From: Albifimbria verrucaria
Lineage: Eukaryota > Ascomycota > Sordariomycetes > Hypocreales > Stachybotryaceae
Length of the DNA stretch: 64,000 nt
Direction of reading: 5' to 3'
Assembly: GCA_020081605.1 (NCBI GenBank)
Contig: JAHREC010000062.1
Coordinates: forward strand, 2,604,001-2,668,000
This document shows positions 36,200 through 49,200 of the stretch, piece after piece. Within the stretch, counting starts at the first letter, position 1. Each line of letters begins with the position of its first letter. Both the position numbers and the translations under genes were made by a program. A model generated the notes under the pieces. That model saw nothing but the letters and a program-made list of their open reading frames with translations. It did no database searches and was not told the origin of the DNA.

Positions 36200-37777
36200 A
36201 TGACCACAACGCAACAGGCTGGTGCTGCGGAACAGGCAGGGCCTGGAGTTATCGACGAGGAGATTAGGCCATACAAGGTTCACGTGGGTTTCCTGGTCTA
36301 ACCACAGGGCCGGCTCGTCCCGCCTTTCGTGTGGCTCAAGCTTTGGAGGCTGACAAAAGTTGGATACAGGTCTCAAGCAAATACCTAGATCTCACGCGAC
36401 AGAAGCTTGAGCTCACACGGCTTCCACATGAGACGTCGGATCCCAGCACCAATAATTGGTGGACGCCGAAAGAAACGGTAGAGCCGTTGATTGATCACTG
36501 GTAAGTAGGTGATGCGCTCACTTTTTGCTCACCGACTAGATTGCTGACCCTGCCGCAGGCTCGAGCAGTATTCATGGCGTGATAAAGAGGATGAGCTGAA
36601 CACGGCGTTGCCACAATTCCGTACCAGCTTTCAGGTACCTGCTACTGAAGCTCAGCTTAGGATCCATTTTGTCCATGCCCAGTCCGCATTCGCCAACGCT
36701 GTTCCCTTGCTTCTGATACCACCTTTCCTTTTACCAGTCTGTCTCTGGGCCAATTTGTTGCTCTGCTCACCGATCCCGATGATGCGGCTGCTACACAGCC
36801 TTTCCATCTGGTCATTCCCTCCTTGCCTGGATTGGGGTTCAGCGATGCCTTGCGGGCTGATGTGCCCATGATATCAACAACTGCCAATATATTGGATTTG
36901 TTGATGAAACGCCTTGGTTATGACCATTACATTGCCAGCACTGCTGGACCGGCGACAAGCTCCCTCAGATATCGACTGGCAGATCGCCAATCATCTGTGT
37001 TTTCATTATCAAGATTCCTGCCTGGGAGTGCATATCATATCGCCACCTTTGCAACCACCCAAGTTCAAGGACTCTCCTGTTGAGTGGGCAAAGTGGAAGC
37101 TGGCCAGCACTCTTCGCTCGCCCATCTTCGGTTACGCCCAAGAGGACTTTGAAGCGATTGAGACGACGAAAAGGCTTCAGCATGGCAAACCTTTCGAAGC
37201 TGTCCCTTGGTTGTTTGGAGGAAGGGGAAACGCCAACTGCGAGCCAAACACGTTAGCATATGCTCTATGCGACTCGCCTACGGGACTTCTGCTCTTTGTG
37301 TTGACCATCTTGCGGGTCTTTGGGCCTCGCGCGACGTTTTCTCCGTCTGATATCATCACCATGACAGAATTGACATGGCTGCCTGGTCCTGAGTCTGCAC
37401 TCAGGTTTTGGGCTTACAGTGCGACTCATTCGGAAGAGATTCGAAAGCAGGCGACAAAGCCCAAAGCAGCCATCACCGTTTTCCTGGGCGACAAGATAAA
37501 TGCTGTCGATCAGGAGGCCGATACTGGCAAACTACCGCGACCCATGGCTGGCACATATGCCTGTCCTTCATGGGCAAGCGCACAGTACCACATCGTATCG
37601 ACTAATCGATTGCCCGGCAGTCCAGGACTCCTGGCATGGGAACAGCCCCAAGTCATCGCCGACGGGGTCAGAGGTTTGGCCAAAGCCATACTGGCGACTG
37701 ATAAGAGAATGCAGAAGCACGAGTTACCGGGGACAGCTCTTCTGGAGCAAGTCGTTGTACATGGAGGGAGCAGATAG
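36200..37777 (+). CDS. Epoxide-hydrolase-N-domain alpha/beta hydrolase, catalytic motifs atypical
   Basis: Exons: 36200-36283, 36370-36500, 36559-37777, about 478 residues. The N-terminal EHN domain reads EEIRPYKVHV, LELTRLP, WWTPKETVEPLIDHW, QYSWRD and LPQFRTSFQV, typical of fungal epoxide hydrolases. The alpha/beta-hydrolase core follows with IHFVHAQS, VIPSLPGLGFSDAL and GYDHYIAST. However, the oxyanion HGWPG block is replaced by a PPFPF-like sequence and the expected GGDWG nucleophile elbow is not seen; after repair the region reads about AGPGDKAPS. It may therefore be a divergent hydrolase or a catalytically altered paralogue. Slips at about 36727 (CC) and, twice, at about 36945-36960. 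Substrate unknown. Confidence 0.72.
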
Positions 37778-38639
37778 CCAAGGCTGAAGTTTCCGGAACA
37801 ACTGTCGAGGGACGGCTTCACCCTCGTCAGACCTGACGCCCGGTAGCCAGCCTTCGAAAGCAGTGCCGTTTGTTGCTGCAGACGGCCTTCTTGCGCCCCT
37901 GACCAAACAGGTGGATGCCTCACCGAAGCAGGTTGCCTAAGATGAAGAAAACAGATAACAGCGAGCATACGAGCAATAATGAAGTGTAGGCCGAGATACC
38001 AGGCCTCTTGGTGCTTTGACAGAAGCACGAGCACCTTGGGGCAGAAGGTTCACAGGGAAAGGGACGGCGTTTCTGAATTCATGATACCTTGTTGTTTAGT
38101 TGTTGCTTGGGCTGAGCTGTGTCAGAGATGATGGTTGAGGTCCAACGCATGAACACGTGTTCCGCTCATGATGGACATGCCAAATGTAATAAGCTCACGA
38201 ATTAATGTTTTTAAATCATCTATCAGAAATATGCAAGCTCTGAACATAGAATCAATTATGATGTGATAGATTTCTCAGTCGAGGACAGTGGCTCTACGGT
38301 GGTAGTTCTGGCATTTGTCTCCTTTCCTCTCCATGTAGATCGCCTTACCCTGGACTCCACCACCCTCCACCCTCCACCTTCCAGTGGGCGGCTGGTCCGT
38401 GTTGCTGTTTCACCTACAGGCACCCCAGATGGTAGTTACATAGCAGTCCCACCACCAGCTACTGAAGCTCCATCTCCAAACATATTCCTTCAACAAACGC
38501 GACTGGTCTGGGACGTCGCAAAGCCATCGCTTGCTGGTGGTTCTCTTTCCATTTCCAGGTCCTTCAATAATGATGCGCCTCTTTAATTCGCCATCTGCAT
38601 GACGACGCTTCCCGCTTGGCCGACCTCGCCGATTCCAAC
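37778..38639. other. Intergenic upstream of sec8
   Basis: 862 bp. A 108-codon open frame at 38263-38586 is in the likely sec8 leader and has no motif. It is AT-rich at 38170-38260. No gene is supported. Confidence 0.5.
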
Positions 38640-41600
38640 ATGTCGAACCGCTACGGTCCATCATACCGCTCTGAGAATGGGTACGGGAGCAGGGGACGGA
38701 CTGACGGGGACCTAGACCCCTATGGAGGGGTTATCAGAGTGGCAGATACGGCGCGCCCCGCGGTCATCATCACGAACCCTTCGCCATCGCTGCGCAGTAA
38801 GCCGTCGCGATCCAACGTACAGGAGACAGACGCCGAGCGACAGATCAGCCAAGTGCTGGAGCATATAAAGGCGGAATGGCCCTCTATGTGCCAAGACGAA
38901 TGCGTGCCAGTTCAGCTTGCGCTACAACTACTCGATAACAGCTCCGTGGGCCGCGCGCACGATTATCGCAAGTTCCAGCAGACACACAACTATTTACAAA
39001 ACTCACTCAAGAACATTGTGCACGAGCACCACCAAGGCTTCAACAGTTCGATCGGTACCTTTCACAAGATCCAAGGCAGCATCCAGGCGTCTCAGAAGCG
39101 CGTCCGAACCCTTAAGGAATCATTGGCAGGAGCTAAGACTAGCCTCTGTACCACTGATCCGGAGTTGAAGAAGCTTTCCAAGGCGTCGCAAGGATACGAC
39201 GAGCTTTACAAACTCTTAATGAGCTAGACGAGCTACGTGCTGTCCCCGACCAGCTCGAGGCGCGGATATCGGAGAAGCGATTCCTTTCCGCTGTAGACGT
39301 GTTGCAAAATGCCTTGCGCAGGCTGAGAAAACCAGAGCTAGATGATATTGCAGCCCTGAGCGATCTGAGGAGCTATCTTGCGAATCAAGAGACAACTCTG
39401 ATGGATATCTTGGTCGAGGAACTACACGAACACCTATATCTCAAGTCTCCATATTGCCAAGAGAGATGGCAAATCCTGGCTAAGACCCAAGGAGCCTTTA
39501 AAGAAGGCTACGAAGATGCCAAAACAATGACACCCTTCCACGCAATCTTGGATTCTATCGAGGTTGACAAACCCGTCACAGAAGATCCAATGAAGAACCC
39601 TGAAGCTGATACCTTCTACTATATTGGCTTATTAGTAGAAGCCCTGAATAAGTTGGGCAGGTTGCAGAATGCAGTCGAGACACTCAAGCAGCGATTACCC
39701 GTTGAGCTGTTTGGTATCGTCAATGAGACGATAAACGAGGTCGATCAGAGGCATCCCAGCTCGTTGCGAGGAAAGACCACCAAGGCAGAAGGCCTTCACA
39801 TATACGGCTCACGAGAGACACAATTGCGAGCCGACGTCATTTACGACCTGTTATGGACACTCTACGGAAAGTTCGAGGCCATCGCTGAGGGACACCGCGT
39901 ATTCCATGAGTCCATCAAAGTATTGATTCGTCGCGAGGGCGCAGGAAATAATAGCGCTTTGCTCGGCAGCTTCAAAGAACTATGGCATCTATACCAGAAT
40001 GAAATCCGGTCTCTTCTACATAACTATGTCACTACCGATGCGGATGTATATCAATTCGATTCCCCTCTACCTGGAGCTATCAACGGCAAGAAGGATGCCA
40101 TGCGGGAGAACCTCTTCAAATTTGCTGAAGCGGATCCTAAGTCAGTAGACATGGTCACTGAATACGAAGCACTGGAGGGTATCATTCAGGCAACGGTGCC
40201 TGGATTAACTAACAGCTCACGAAAGGGAGCTGACAGCAAGAAAGCTCGATTGGCTGTTGATGGCCACGATTCGAAGCGTGGGATGGGGTCTGGTTATGGT
40301 GGCAACCAAGGAACACCTGGCTCGTATAAATCACTGGTCCAGCCCAGTGTTTTCAATATGAGCCTGCTACTGCCACCCACCCTAGCTTTTCTGCAAAAAT
40401 TGAAAAGTATTGTGCCACCAGGCTCAGACCTCGCGACCAGTACTTTGACTACATTCTTGGATAATTTCCTGGTCAACGTATTCCAACCTCAGCTGGACGA
40501 GACTCTTGGGAAGCTCAGCGACACCGTATTTGGTGAGACTGACTCCTTCTCTCAAGACCCTGCTTGGAGTCAAGCGTCTCGCCGACCTATCTTCAAAGGC
40601 ACCACTGCTTTCTTTGAGGTCGTGACAGCCTTTTGCCGCATGCTTGGCACTATACCTCCTGACCAGGCTCTGAGTTCACTTATTGTAACCCAGATGATGC
40701 GCTACTATGATCGGTGCTTCAGCTGGTACAAGGCTTTGGTGACCAAAACGGAAGAGCAGTCGATAGACTCGAGTAATCTTAGGGCATCGGCTCGGTTTGC
40801 TGTTCAACCGGGTGAGGTGCACGAGGCTATGCAGAACATTTGGACATCCGAGAGCGTCGACTACAAGCTTTTGGAGAAGGAGGTACAGCTTCTTATCGAT
40901 GAAACCAGCAAGTCACGACTCGAAATGAACGACATTATTCAGGATCGCGATACAATCACTTCGCTGTGTCTTCTATACACCAGTACGAAATGGTTAGCTG
41001 CAAAGGTATCTGGGTTGAGGCATATAACAACGCACGATACAGATTCAGCGCGCCAAAACATGGCCAGGCCTTCAACTCGGCGCTGGACTTTGATGAACGA
41101 TCCGAACAAGGCCGCGTCTGAGCAGGGTCCTGTTCACCTGCCGCTCACGGCTGAGACCGTCCAGTATGTGGCAATTTATTAACCTGAAGTAACCTCACAA
41201 CGCTAACATGAGTGCTTAGGTCTTTTGATAGTATAGTGTCCTCGTATGAGGAACTTGCAGGAACTGCCCTGCTGACACTGCACACGGAAACCCGCTGCCG
41301 TATCATTTACTCGTTAGGCATTGCTTTGAGTCCGGATGTTGCGCCTTACATCTTGGATCAGGAAGTCAGAGAGCCTGATCCTCAGATATTGAGCCTCAAC
41401 TCCGAATTGATCTCATTCGATGAGACGGTTGCTCGTTTCTTGCGAGAAAAGGAGGTGGCGTTTATGCGCACTGGACTTGGTCTACTCACCAATACGTATC
41501 TGGTCCGCAACGCAAGCGTGGCATCACCGATGAACGCCAGAGGATGCGGACGTATGCAGCTGAATATTCTCGTGCTGCAGCAGAATTTGAAGAATATCGA

Positions 41601-41865
41601 GGAAGATGTTGACCTGGCTCGAGCGTCCAACTACTTCTCGCTATTCGATAAGGGACCCGAAGCGATAGTGGAGAAGGCGAAGCAGGAGAAGGACAGCCAG
41701 GCGGACGATGACTCAGATCATTTCTCGTATGACGAGCTCAAGGTTCTGTTGGAATTGTGCTACAGTGAGCCGCTGTCTAACCCTGAGAGAGGTATTGCAT
41801 CAGCTGCAAAGCGACAGATGGATGAGAAGTTGCTGGAGTTGAGCGAATATATGTGGCAGACATAA
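38640..41865 (+). CDS. sec8: Exocyst complex subunit Sec8
   Basis: Sec8 (EXOC4) is a subunit of the exocyst, tethering secretory vesicles at sites of polarised growth such as the hyphal tip. Exons: 38640-41163 and 41220-41865, about 1,056 residues, normal for fungal Sec8. The Sec8 exocyst domain lies near residues 60-210 (ERQISQVLEHIKAEWPSM, LALQLLDNSSVGRAHDY, FHKIQGSIQASQKRVRTLKE). The rest is helical and without short catalytic motifs, as expected. The 56-bp intron (donor GTATGT, branch CTAAC) joins VQ to SFDSIVSSYEEL. The frame slips once at AAA 39210-39212. It converges tail-to-tail with the SNF2 gene 111 bp away. Confidence 0.92.
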
Positions 41866-41976
41866 GGATTGAGATGCTGCGATTAGTCAGGAGTGCCGTT
41901 ATATAGACACTTAGAGGAATGAGATGATGATTACGCGATTCACGATACGTGTATCAATCATTAGCTGTGATGGCTA

Positions 41977-44900
41977 TTACGGGCCTTGATTCGACAAATG
42001 ATAACTGTTTGATTTAGTACTTCTGATAGTTGTATCTATAGTATGAGCCGAAGCATTGACTATTTCTACATTATATGTGCATAATTTGCCACGGGGCCGG
42101 TATATGAATGGAACATCGTTCCAACAGTTGCAGATCGTTAACTTAAACAAGACTTCGAAGGCCCTATTGACAGAATTAGCAAATGTCAAATTGAAATCAT
42201 GAGTATTGCCAACCTCCAAGTAGCCAAGACTGTCACCCTCACTCCCCTTGTTATTTAGAGCAAGCAACACCTTTTCCAGCTTCTTCTTGGACTCTTGAAC
42301 TTGTAAAACACGCTTTGAAACCCATGGTTAGCTTCAACTACAAGGTGATTTGCTGCTTACTCACCTCTTCGAAAGTGTCCCGAATAAAGAATCGGATAGT
42401 TGTTACTTCTCTTTGTTGTCCTATTCGATGGATTCTCGCAAGTGCTTGTTCTTCTACTGTTGGGTTCCTGTGATTCACACTCAGTGAGTTTATGCTCAAA
42501 AGCCTCGCCCCGGGTACAGAATCTCAAATGAACATACCAATGAGGCTCTATAAGGTAGGCTCGAGATGCTTCAGTAAGCGTCAACCTGTAGTACCGATGA
42601 TACCTCTTGTTAGAAAGCTGTGTAGAAAGTGGATGCTAAGGATTGAACTAACCCAACGGCTCCGCAAGAGAGTGTTAAAAGAAACACCTTTACTGTCGGA
42701 TCTGTCTTGAAATCCTTCAGAACTTTAGACCTCTGCTTTTGGTTCACTTTCCCGTCGAATCGAACATGACGAATTCCTGCTTGGTCTAGTCCAATTTCAA
42801 CCAGATCTAATGTCATTCTCCAACTCGAGAAAACCACACTGTACCTCCAGTTAGCCATGATCATAGAGTTGCACGACTTATTTACCATTTGGTGTCTCCA
42901 GGAAGACCCGAGAGCTGTTGGACTAGCGCTGCTATCTTGCTTGAGAGAGCAGTAACCTTGGCCGCTCCTTGGATCATAGTAGTATCCGTGGAGCCTAGAC
43001 TTTCTTCCATCGCTGCCCAGCTCGTACTGACGGGTGCCATGGCGTGGATTGGACTATGCCCACAGGTGATGGGTTTATTCAGTCTCTTCTTTTTCTGGAC
43101 GCAGTCGCTGCATATAAAAGATAGACACCTTGAGAACTGAGCCTGCACCTGCGAATCCGACTCAAGCATGGCTGTTGTCATGTCGCAAATTGCCTGACAG
43201 ACTATGCAGTTAAGAGATCCCATCTCTCGCTGGAGATTAAATGCTTGCTGCGCACCGATAGACCACTCCTTAGAGTCTTCCAATACCGATTCTTCTATAG
43301 ATGTGAAATCATGTCTGGACTCGTAATGCAGGCCTAAATTGCAGACCAAGCGCAACGCATTGATCCTTTGGATGACAGTTATGTAGGTGTTCGAGGCGGA
43401 CCGACTATCTCCATCGCCGAAGATGTCATCGAACTTCGCAATGACTTTATTTCGAAGCTTATCATAGAAGCTTCTCTCTGCAGCGTTGAATTCGACAGGA
43501 AATTTGAGGTCTCTCCTTGGAGGAAGCTCAATGACTGTCTTTGGCCTTCGGAGCAACAGGCCTTTTGACAAGCGTTTCAATCTCAGTGCCGCCTCTTCAA
43601 TGGCTCCAGCCTTCCACATTTGGCCAATATCCAGGTCAAAACGTCTAGCCTCGTCATATGGGTGTGCTCGAATGAACTGTAGCAATGCCGCTAGATCTCC
43701 AACGCGGTTCTGGATAGGTGTACCTGTCACTGCCCACCTGGCTCGGGCATCGAGGGCACACATCGCTTTGGACATTCGGGCTTGTGGATTTCGAATCATA
43801 TGAGCTGTCGTTAATTAGAAGACTTGTTGCAAAGAAGGGATAGTAGCAAAGCTGGAAACCAAAAGAGGAGAAAAAACACGAGTTTACTCACCTTCGTCAA
43901 GAATAATGCGTTTCCAACACGTAGAGTATAAGACGCTTCGTAAAGCTTCCTTTCCAGTGGTCCACTCTGCCATTACAGTATGGTAGGTCGAAAGTACGAT
44001 ATCATAACTCGTCAAGTCTACATCTTCGCTCAGTCTTTCATTTCCATAATGACATCGCCAGGTAATGCCTCCAGGTTTCACATGTCTGCATCTCCTAGTT
44101 AGCATATGCTTGACGCCAGAAGCTTGGTAGTAGCTTACTGAGACAACTGCTCCGCCCATGTATCTAGGACTAAAGTATGTTGTTAATTTGTAGCTATTCA
44201 TTGCGCATCTTCCAAGGCAGGTATGTGACTTACGAGGTGGAGGTACAATTATAAGCGTTGGCATAGGATGTGAGGCCACTGAACTCGTCTCCTTCGCCCT
44301 CATGGCTGATGCTTTATCTGCTGCCACCAGAGCAATCATTGTAAACGTCTTGCCAAGGCCCATGGGATCTGCAACGATGCCGCCGCGGAATTCGTTGGGC
44401 TCATTTAACTGGGATGTTCCGGATATTTTATTCAGAAACACACTATATCACCAGTTAGCACATAATTTCGGACAGAACGATGTTGTAGTTAGGTGAGTAC
44501 CAAGCCAGTTGGCTCGTTTGGGCCATGTCCCAGAAGTCTGCCGAGCTGGGGTCAAAGTTCCAGCCTGCTTCTCGTTGCATCAAGAATGTCAATGCTTGTC
44601 TCTGGTGTCTACGATAGTTAGTATTAAATCAAACACATTATGTTGTATAGAAAATAGACAACATTACCTCTTCATTGACGACAAGAGACTGTCAGGCTGT
44701 GGAGCTTCGGGCAAATCCTGACATGTGTCAAGCATGTCCAAGAACTCTATATTCCGAGTAACATCCTCAAAAAGAACGTTGAGATTTGTTCCAGTTGTGG
44801 TCATCTCCGACGTCATAGGACAGCTCTCCAGATCCAAGGATGACAGGCAATGCGGGTTGCAGTATCGAACATTGAACTCGCAGGCCTTGGGGTCCTGTAG

Positions 44901-45899
44901 GTACATGTTGACTTTTTGGAAGAAGTCGCCAATCTCCTCACACATGTCGAAAGGCCCATAAATAACAATCGAAAGCTCGCATGGCATAGAAACCGGCCCA
45001 AGTCTTGCTTTGGAAGAGACTCGTAGCTGGCTTTCGATTGCTGTGCACATTATTTGGAGGCGTAAGCTAGGCTCGTCCAACAATGCTTCAGTGACATCAA
45101 CAAATTCTGGATTGATAGTCCCACTGATACCAAACTCAGGTGAGACAGAGGTAAAGGCATGGCTAGAATCTAATTTAACAGACAACTCATCCGGTTGTCG
45201 TTGCTGTTGCTCGATAGTCTGACTGGTGTACTTGCCGCGGAAACCTGATACCTAGATATGGACCCAGTTTCAATAAGGAAAAGGGATAACAGGATGAAAT
45301 GTTACTACGTACCATGCCGTAACACACAATACTTTGCAAGCTAGGTGTTTCATCGTGTTGTTGCACGAACTGTTGCGGATTGCTTCCATCAGGTTGTCTC
45401 TTGTCCAGATCCTCATTCTCATTGATCCTCTGATAGTTAGTACTTCCACCGTAACTATTTGGAATACCCTGGTGAAAGGCATTCTGATTGTAGGCTTCGT
45501 AGGATACATAGGAGTTTACTTGTAGGTATGAAGCATCGCAGGCTCCTCCTGTCACTGTCATATACTGAGAGGCGGAACAACCAGGAGCTCCTTGCCGGTT
45601 CGCCTGATCATGTGGCAAGCAAGATCCCCAGCAATTGTATTGGCCTCTGTTGGACGCCCTTCCGGTAGAGAGTAGATTGGGTGATGCGTTGACTTGAGTC
45701 CCCAGTTTTCCGAGGGCCAAGTCACGCTCTGCAAATGGCTGTTCGAATGCTCATTTCCAGCGAGGGCATATTGATTTGGAATTGTGCTTCCCAAGGTGGT
45801 GGTTTGGGTAGCAAGACCGATAGGCTGCTCCCAGGTTGCGACTGTGTCTCGCGAATTTGGAGAGTCTAGTCGACGCCGCTTTCTGCATGTATTGTCCAT
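41977..45899 (-). CDS. SNF2-family ATPase with internal RING-like domain (Rad5/HLTF-type layout)
   Basis: DNA-dependent SNF2 ATPase, probably nuclear. Exons: 45899-45313, 45251-44668, 44608-44501, 44442-44234, 44169-44139, 44085-43892, 43804-42886, 42838-42653, 42585-42538, 42467-42365, 42312-41977; all phases agree, giving about 1,101 residues. Seen: a basic nuclear-type start (CRKRRRLDSPN); motif I DPMGLGKT; motif Ia TLIIVPPP; motif II DEAH (split by an intron); motif III VTGTPIQNRVGD; a RING-like C-x2-C cluster (CIVCQAICD, CLSFICSDC, CGH); and helicase-C motifs VVFSSWRMTLDLVE, VRFDGKVNQKQR and ARIHRIGQQREV. HIRAN was not seen. One slip lies in exon 1 (about 45630-45720). The C-terminus after SLGYLE runs about 70 residues beyond where such proteins usually end. 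Confidence 0.87.
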
Positions 45900-46233
45900 A
45901 ATGAAATTGAGAATGAAATCAGCCCGGCCTGGGTCACAAGCGAAGAGATGCAATGATCATTATCGCCACAAAGAAAACAGAAAGGGACGCGACAAGAGAA
46001 AGCAATGGGATGCAGCCTTGTGATGCGCCTCGTCCTTGCTGCACAGCCTACTGATGTGACATAGCCAGGCTGCACAAGGGGCCAATGAAAATTCGCAGCG
46101 ACCAAGGCGTCAGCAGATCCAGCCCTCACTTACAGTACATATATGTTTCGTCCCAAGGCTGTGAGTCTTGACGCTTTCATCTTAATTCACGTTATGCCCT
46201 TCTTTGCCATAGCTCTGAGCGGCAATCATCACC
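45900..46233. promoter_or_regulatory. Bidirectional promoter between the SNF2/RING and NACHT genes
   Basis: 334 bp separate the two start codons, so both genes must share upstream DNA. No specific binding site could be named. The arrangement invites co-regulation but does not prove it. Confidence 0.6.
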
Positions 46234-49200
46234 ATGCCGCTCAAGGCGCCGTCGCAGGCCAAAGTGGCGGCTAGAAAACTCATCGAACAGGCTTTTAAGG
46301 ATCTTGAAAAACTATATGCCCAGCAGATTCCGTCGACTTTGCATCGACCACGATTGACGATGTTAGGAAAGCTGCGCTTGCCGTTGAGCGCCAGTTAGCG
46401 GCACGGGGGTCTCTGCGGAACATGCGAAGGCTAGAACCGCTATTTCAGGGTTTGGATCATTACAGAAGTGTTATTGATGTATTGTGCAATGGAACCGACT
46501 ATTTGCCATGGATCTGGGCTCCTATCAAACTTATCCTCAAGGTGAGATTAGATCGTTGCAGTATTGAATCTGAGGGATGAAGAAACTGATTGAACCTTTT
46601 GAGTAAAGATATGTAGCGATTATATCGAGGCATTTGAGCGACTCGTCCAGGCTTACGCTCGCATCGCCGATGCGCTTAGGAGATTCGAACTCCTAGGGCG
46701 GGCATTCAAAGACAAGCCTGATCTATATCCCACCTTTGCTGTGTTTTATGCAGATATTCTTCAACTTCATAAGGCCGCATACAAATTCGTGACCCGCCCT
46801 TGTAAGCCTCTGTAAATTCCTTTCTCATTATTCAAATGACTAACATAGAATCGAATAGGCTGGAAGATCTTGTTTGTGACTTCGTGGGGAGATTCCAACG
46901 CAAATTCGACAACATCATTGAGAACTTGAAGAGACATGAGGACCTCATCGACAAGGAGGTCAATGCCCACGACATTGCTGAAGCTCGTCAGTTGAGAAAG
47001 GAGATTGAAGTATGGAAGTCTGAAAGTCTAGAAAAACTCCAGAAAGAAGAAAAGGAACAGAAGGCTCGACACCACCAAGGCCTAACATCTTGGCTTCGGT
47101 TGGACGACTCAGATCAAATCATGATACATGACTCCTCACTAAAATAGGAACTATTTACCCAGGAACTGTTGGTTGGGTATTAAAGAAGCCTGAGGTAGCT
47201 GCTTGGCTACAAACAAGCCCCAGTGCATCCCTCCTCTGGCTCAGAGGCGGCCCTGGAACCGGCAAGAGCGTCATCACAGCAAGACTTGTTGCTTTTCTGG
47301 AGACCTCTGGAAAGTCTTTAGTTCTCCGGCACTTCTGCTCGTACTCGCAAGCTTCGTCAACATTGTATGATCAGATTATCAAAGCGTTGCTGATGCAGTG
47401 CATACAAAACGACACTGAGCTCGCGACCCATATCTACGAAGAACATGTTGGTAGCAAACAGTGCACACTGCCTTTGTTGGAGAAACTCCTTGAAACTGCC
47501 ATAGAAGCGCTCTCGGGGGTAGCTGGGATCAAAAGACTGTACACGTCCTGTTAGATGGACTTGACGAGTGTCCTGAAGACAAACAACGACGACTAATTCG
47601 CTTATTGACTAGGCTGGCTATTAATGAGAACAACTGTAAGGTTCTGATATCCAGTCGATACATAATATCTTCAGGAGGATCACTCAAAAGGAGTGTCGTA
47701 CTTACTCTGTCTGAGGAGAAAGAGAGCCTGCATACAGCCATTGAGAAGTTCGCACAGATGAGACTGCACTCAATACATGACAAACTGGTGGAGCTTGGTA
47801 TTTCAGAGGATGATATACAGGAAATATCAAGTCGTATCGCAGCCAAATCAGACGGTTAGTCTTCTTTGGTTTCTTCCTTCCTGTACTCAAGAGCCTTTGA
47901 ACTAACACATGACTTAGGCATGTTTCTTTGGGCAAGCCTCGTTTTAGACTATCTATCTGCAAACTTCTTTTACAGTAGAGAAGAGTTTAAGCAGGCTGTC
48001 GACACTTTGCCTCAGCAATTATCAGCCTTGTTCGTGCCCTCTTCCTTGACTCAAGCATACGTTTCTGACTTAATAATCTCATTGGAATAGCTACACCAAA
48101 CTTCTATCCCGTGCTCTATCGAGTCTTGATTCCCGTTCGGCTTCCAGACTACAGGCTATCTTTGGTTGGATTGCATATTCGAAACGCCCACTTCAGAAGG
48201 CCGAGTTACAGTCAGCTTTGCTATTTCACTCAGATGAGCCAATTGGTCCTCGTCCTGTGCCGTCGTATATTCTCGATTCGTGCAAGCCTTTAGTCGAAGA
48301 GAGACAAAACTCAACGCTGGCATTTATTCATAGTTCAGTTAAAGAGTAAGACCATAAGATCACTGGTATAAGCTTCTGTCTCTATAACTAACCTTTATAT
48401 AGTTATCTTGAATCGGATGACTGCAATGCATCCATAAAACTGGTTGAGCAGCCCATACTCTCGGGGCATGTTCTCGCTTCTCTGAGGTGCCTCCATGCCG
48501 CTTGGAATGTTTTCAATTTGCAGTTCCCTCAAAGTGATCGAGAATTGCAAGTTTTGAGAGGACTTTGGGGCTTTATACCATATGCGGGCGAGTTCTGGTG
48601 CACAGCCTTGTGCGAGATGATTGCTCATCCTAGGGAAAGCTGGAGTTCCGAGTTTCTAACGTTAGCCGCAGAAATTTCAGGATTGTTGGAAGGATCACAA
48701 GCCGAGCAGGGCATCCCTCTTAGCTCAGACGCCAATTTTGAAGAGTTACAAGGCATTGAATCGTTTCCCGGCTTATGGCATAATGCCAGGGTTGAGTTAC
48801 AAGCGCATCTGGACAGAAAGCCTTTACGTATTCATCGAGATACGACAGGTTTGTAAAGTGGCAAGTCGATCAACGAAATTATTTCTGACGACCATTAGAT
48901 GCATTGAAGAGACTTATTCATATTCATGACATATCAACAAACTACGAGGTCACGATACAGTCACTCATGCGAATAAGAGACCATGTGGACTTCACCGCAG
49001 CAGAATTAGCTTCATTCCGTGACAACTTCCTCGGTCATGCCTATCCATGTCGATTTGCGTCTTGTGTCCACGTCACAAAAGGCTTTGAGACGCACGAGCA
49101 GCGTATTGCTCACGAAGAAACACATGAGTTGAGTTTCCCATGCACCGAGCAAGGTTGTCAGTATCCCCGTTCGGTTCCAAAAGAGCGTTAGCAAGGCATC

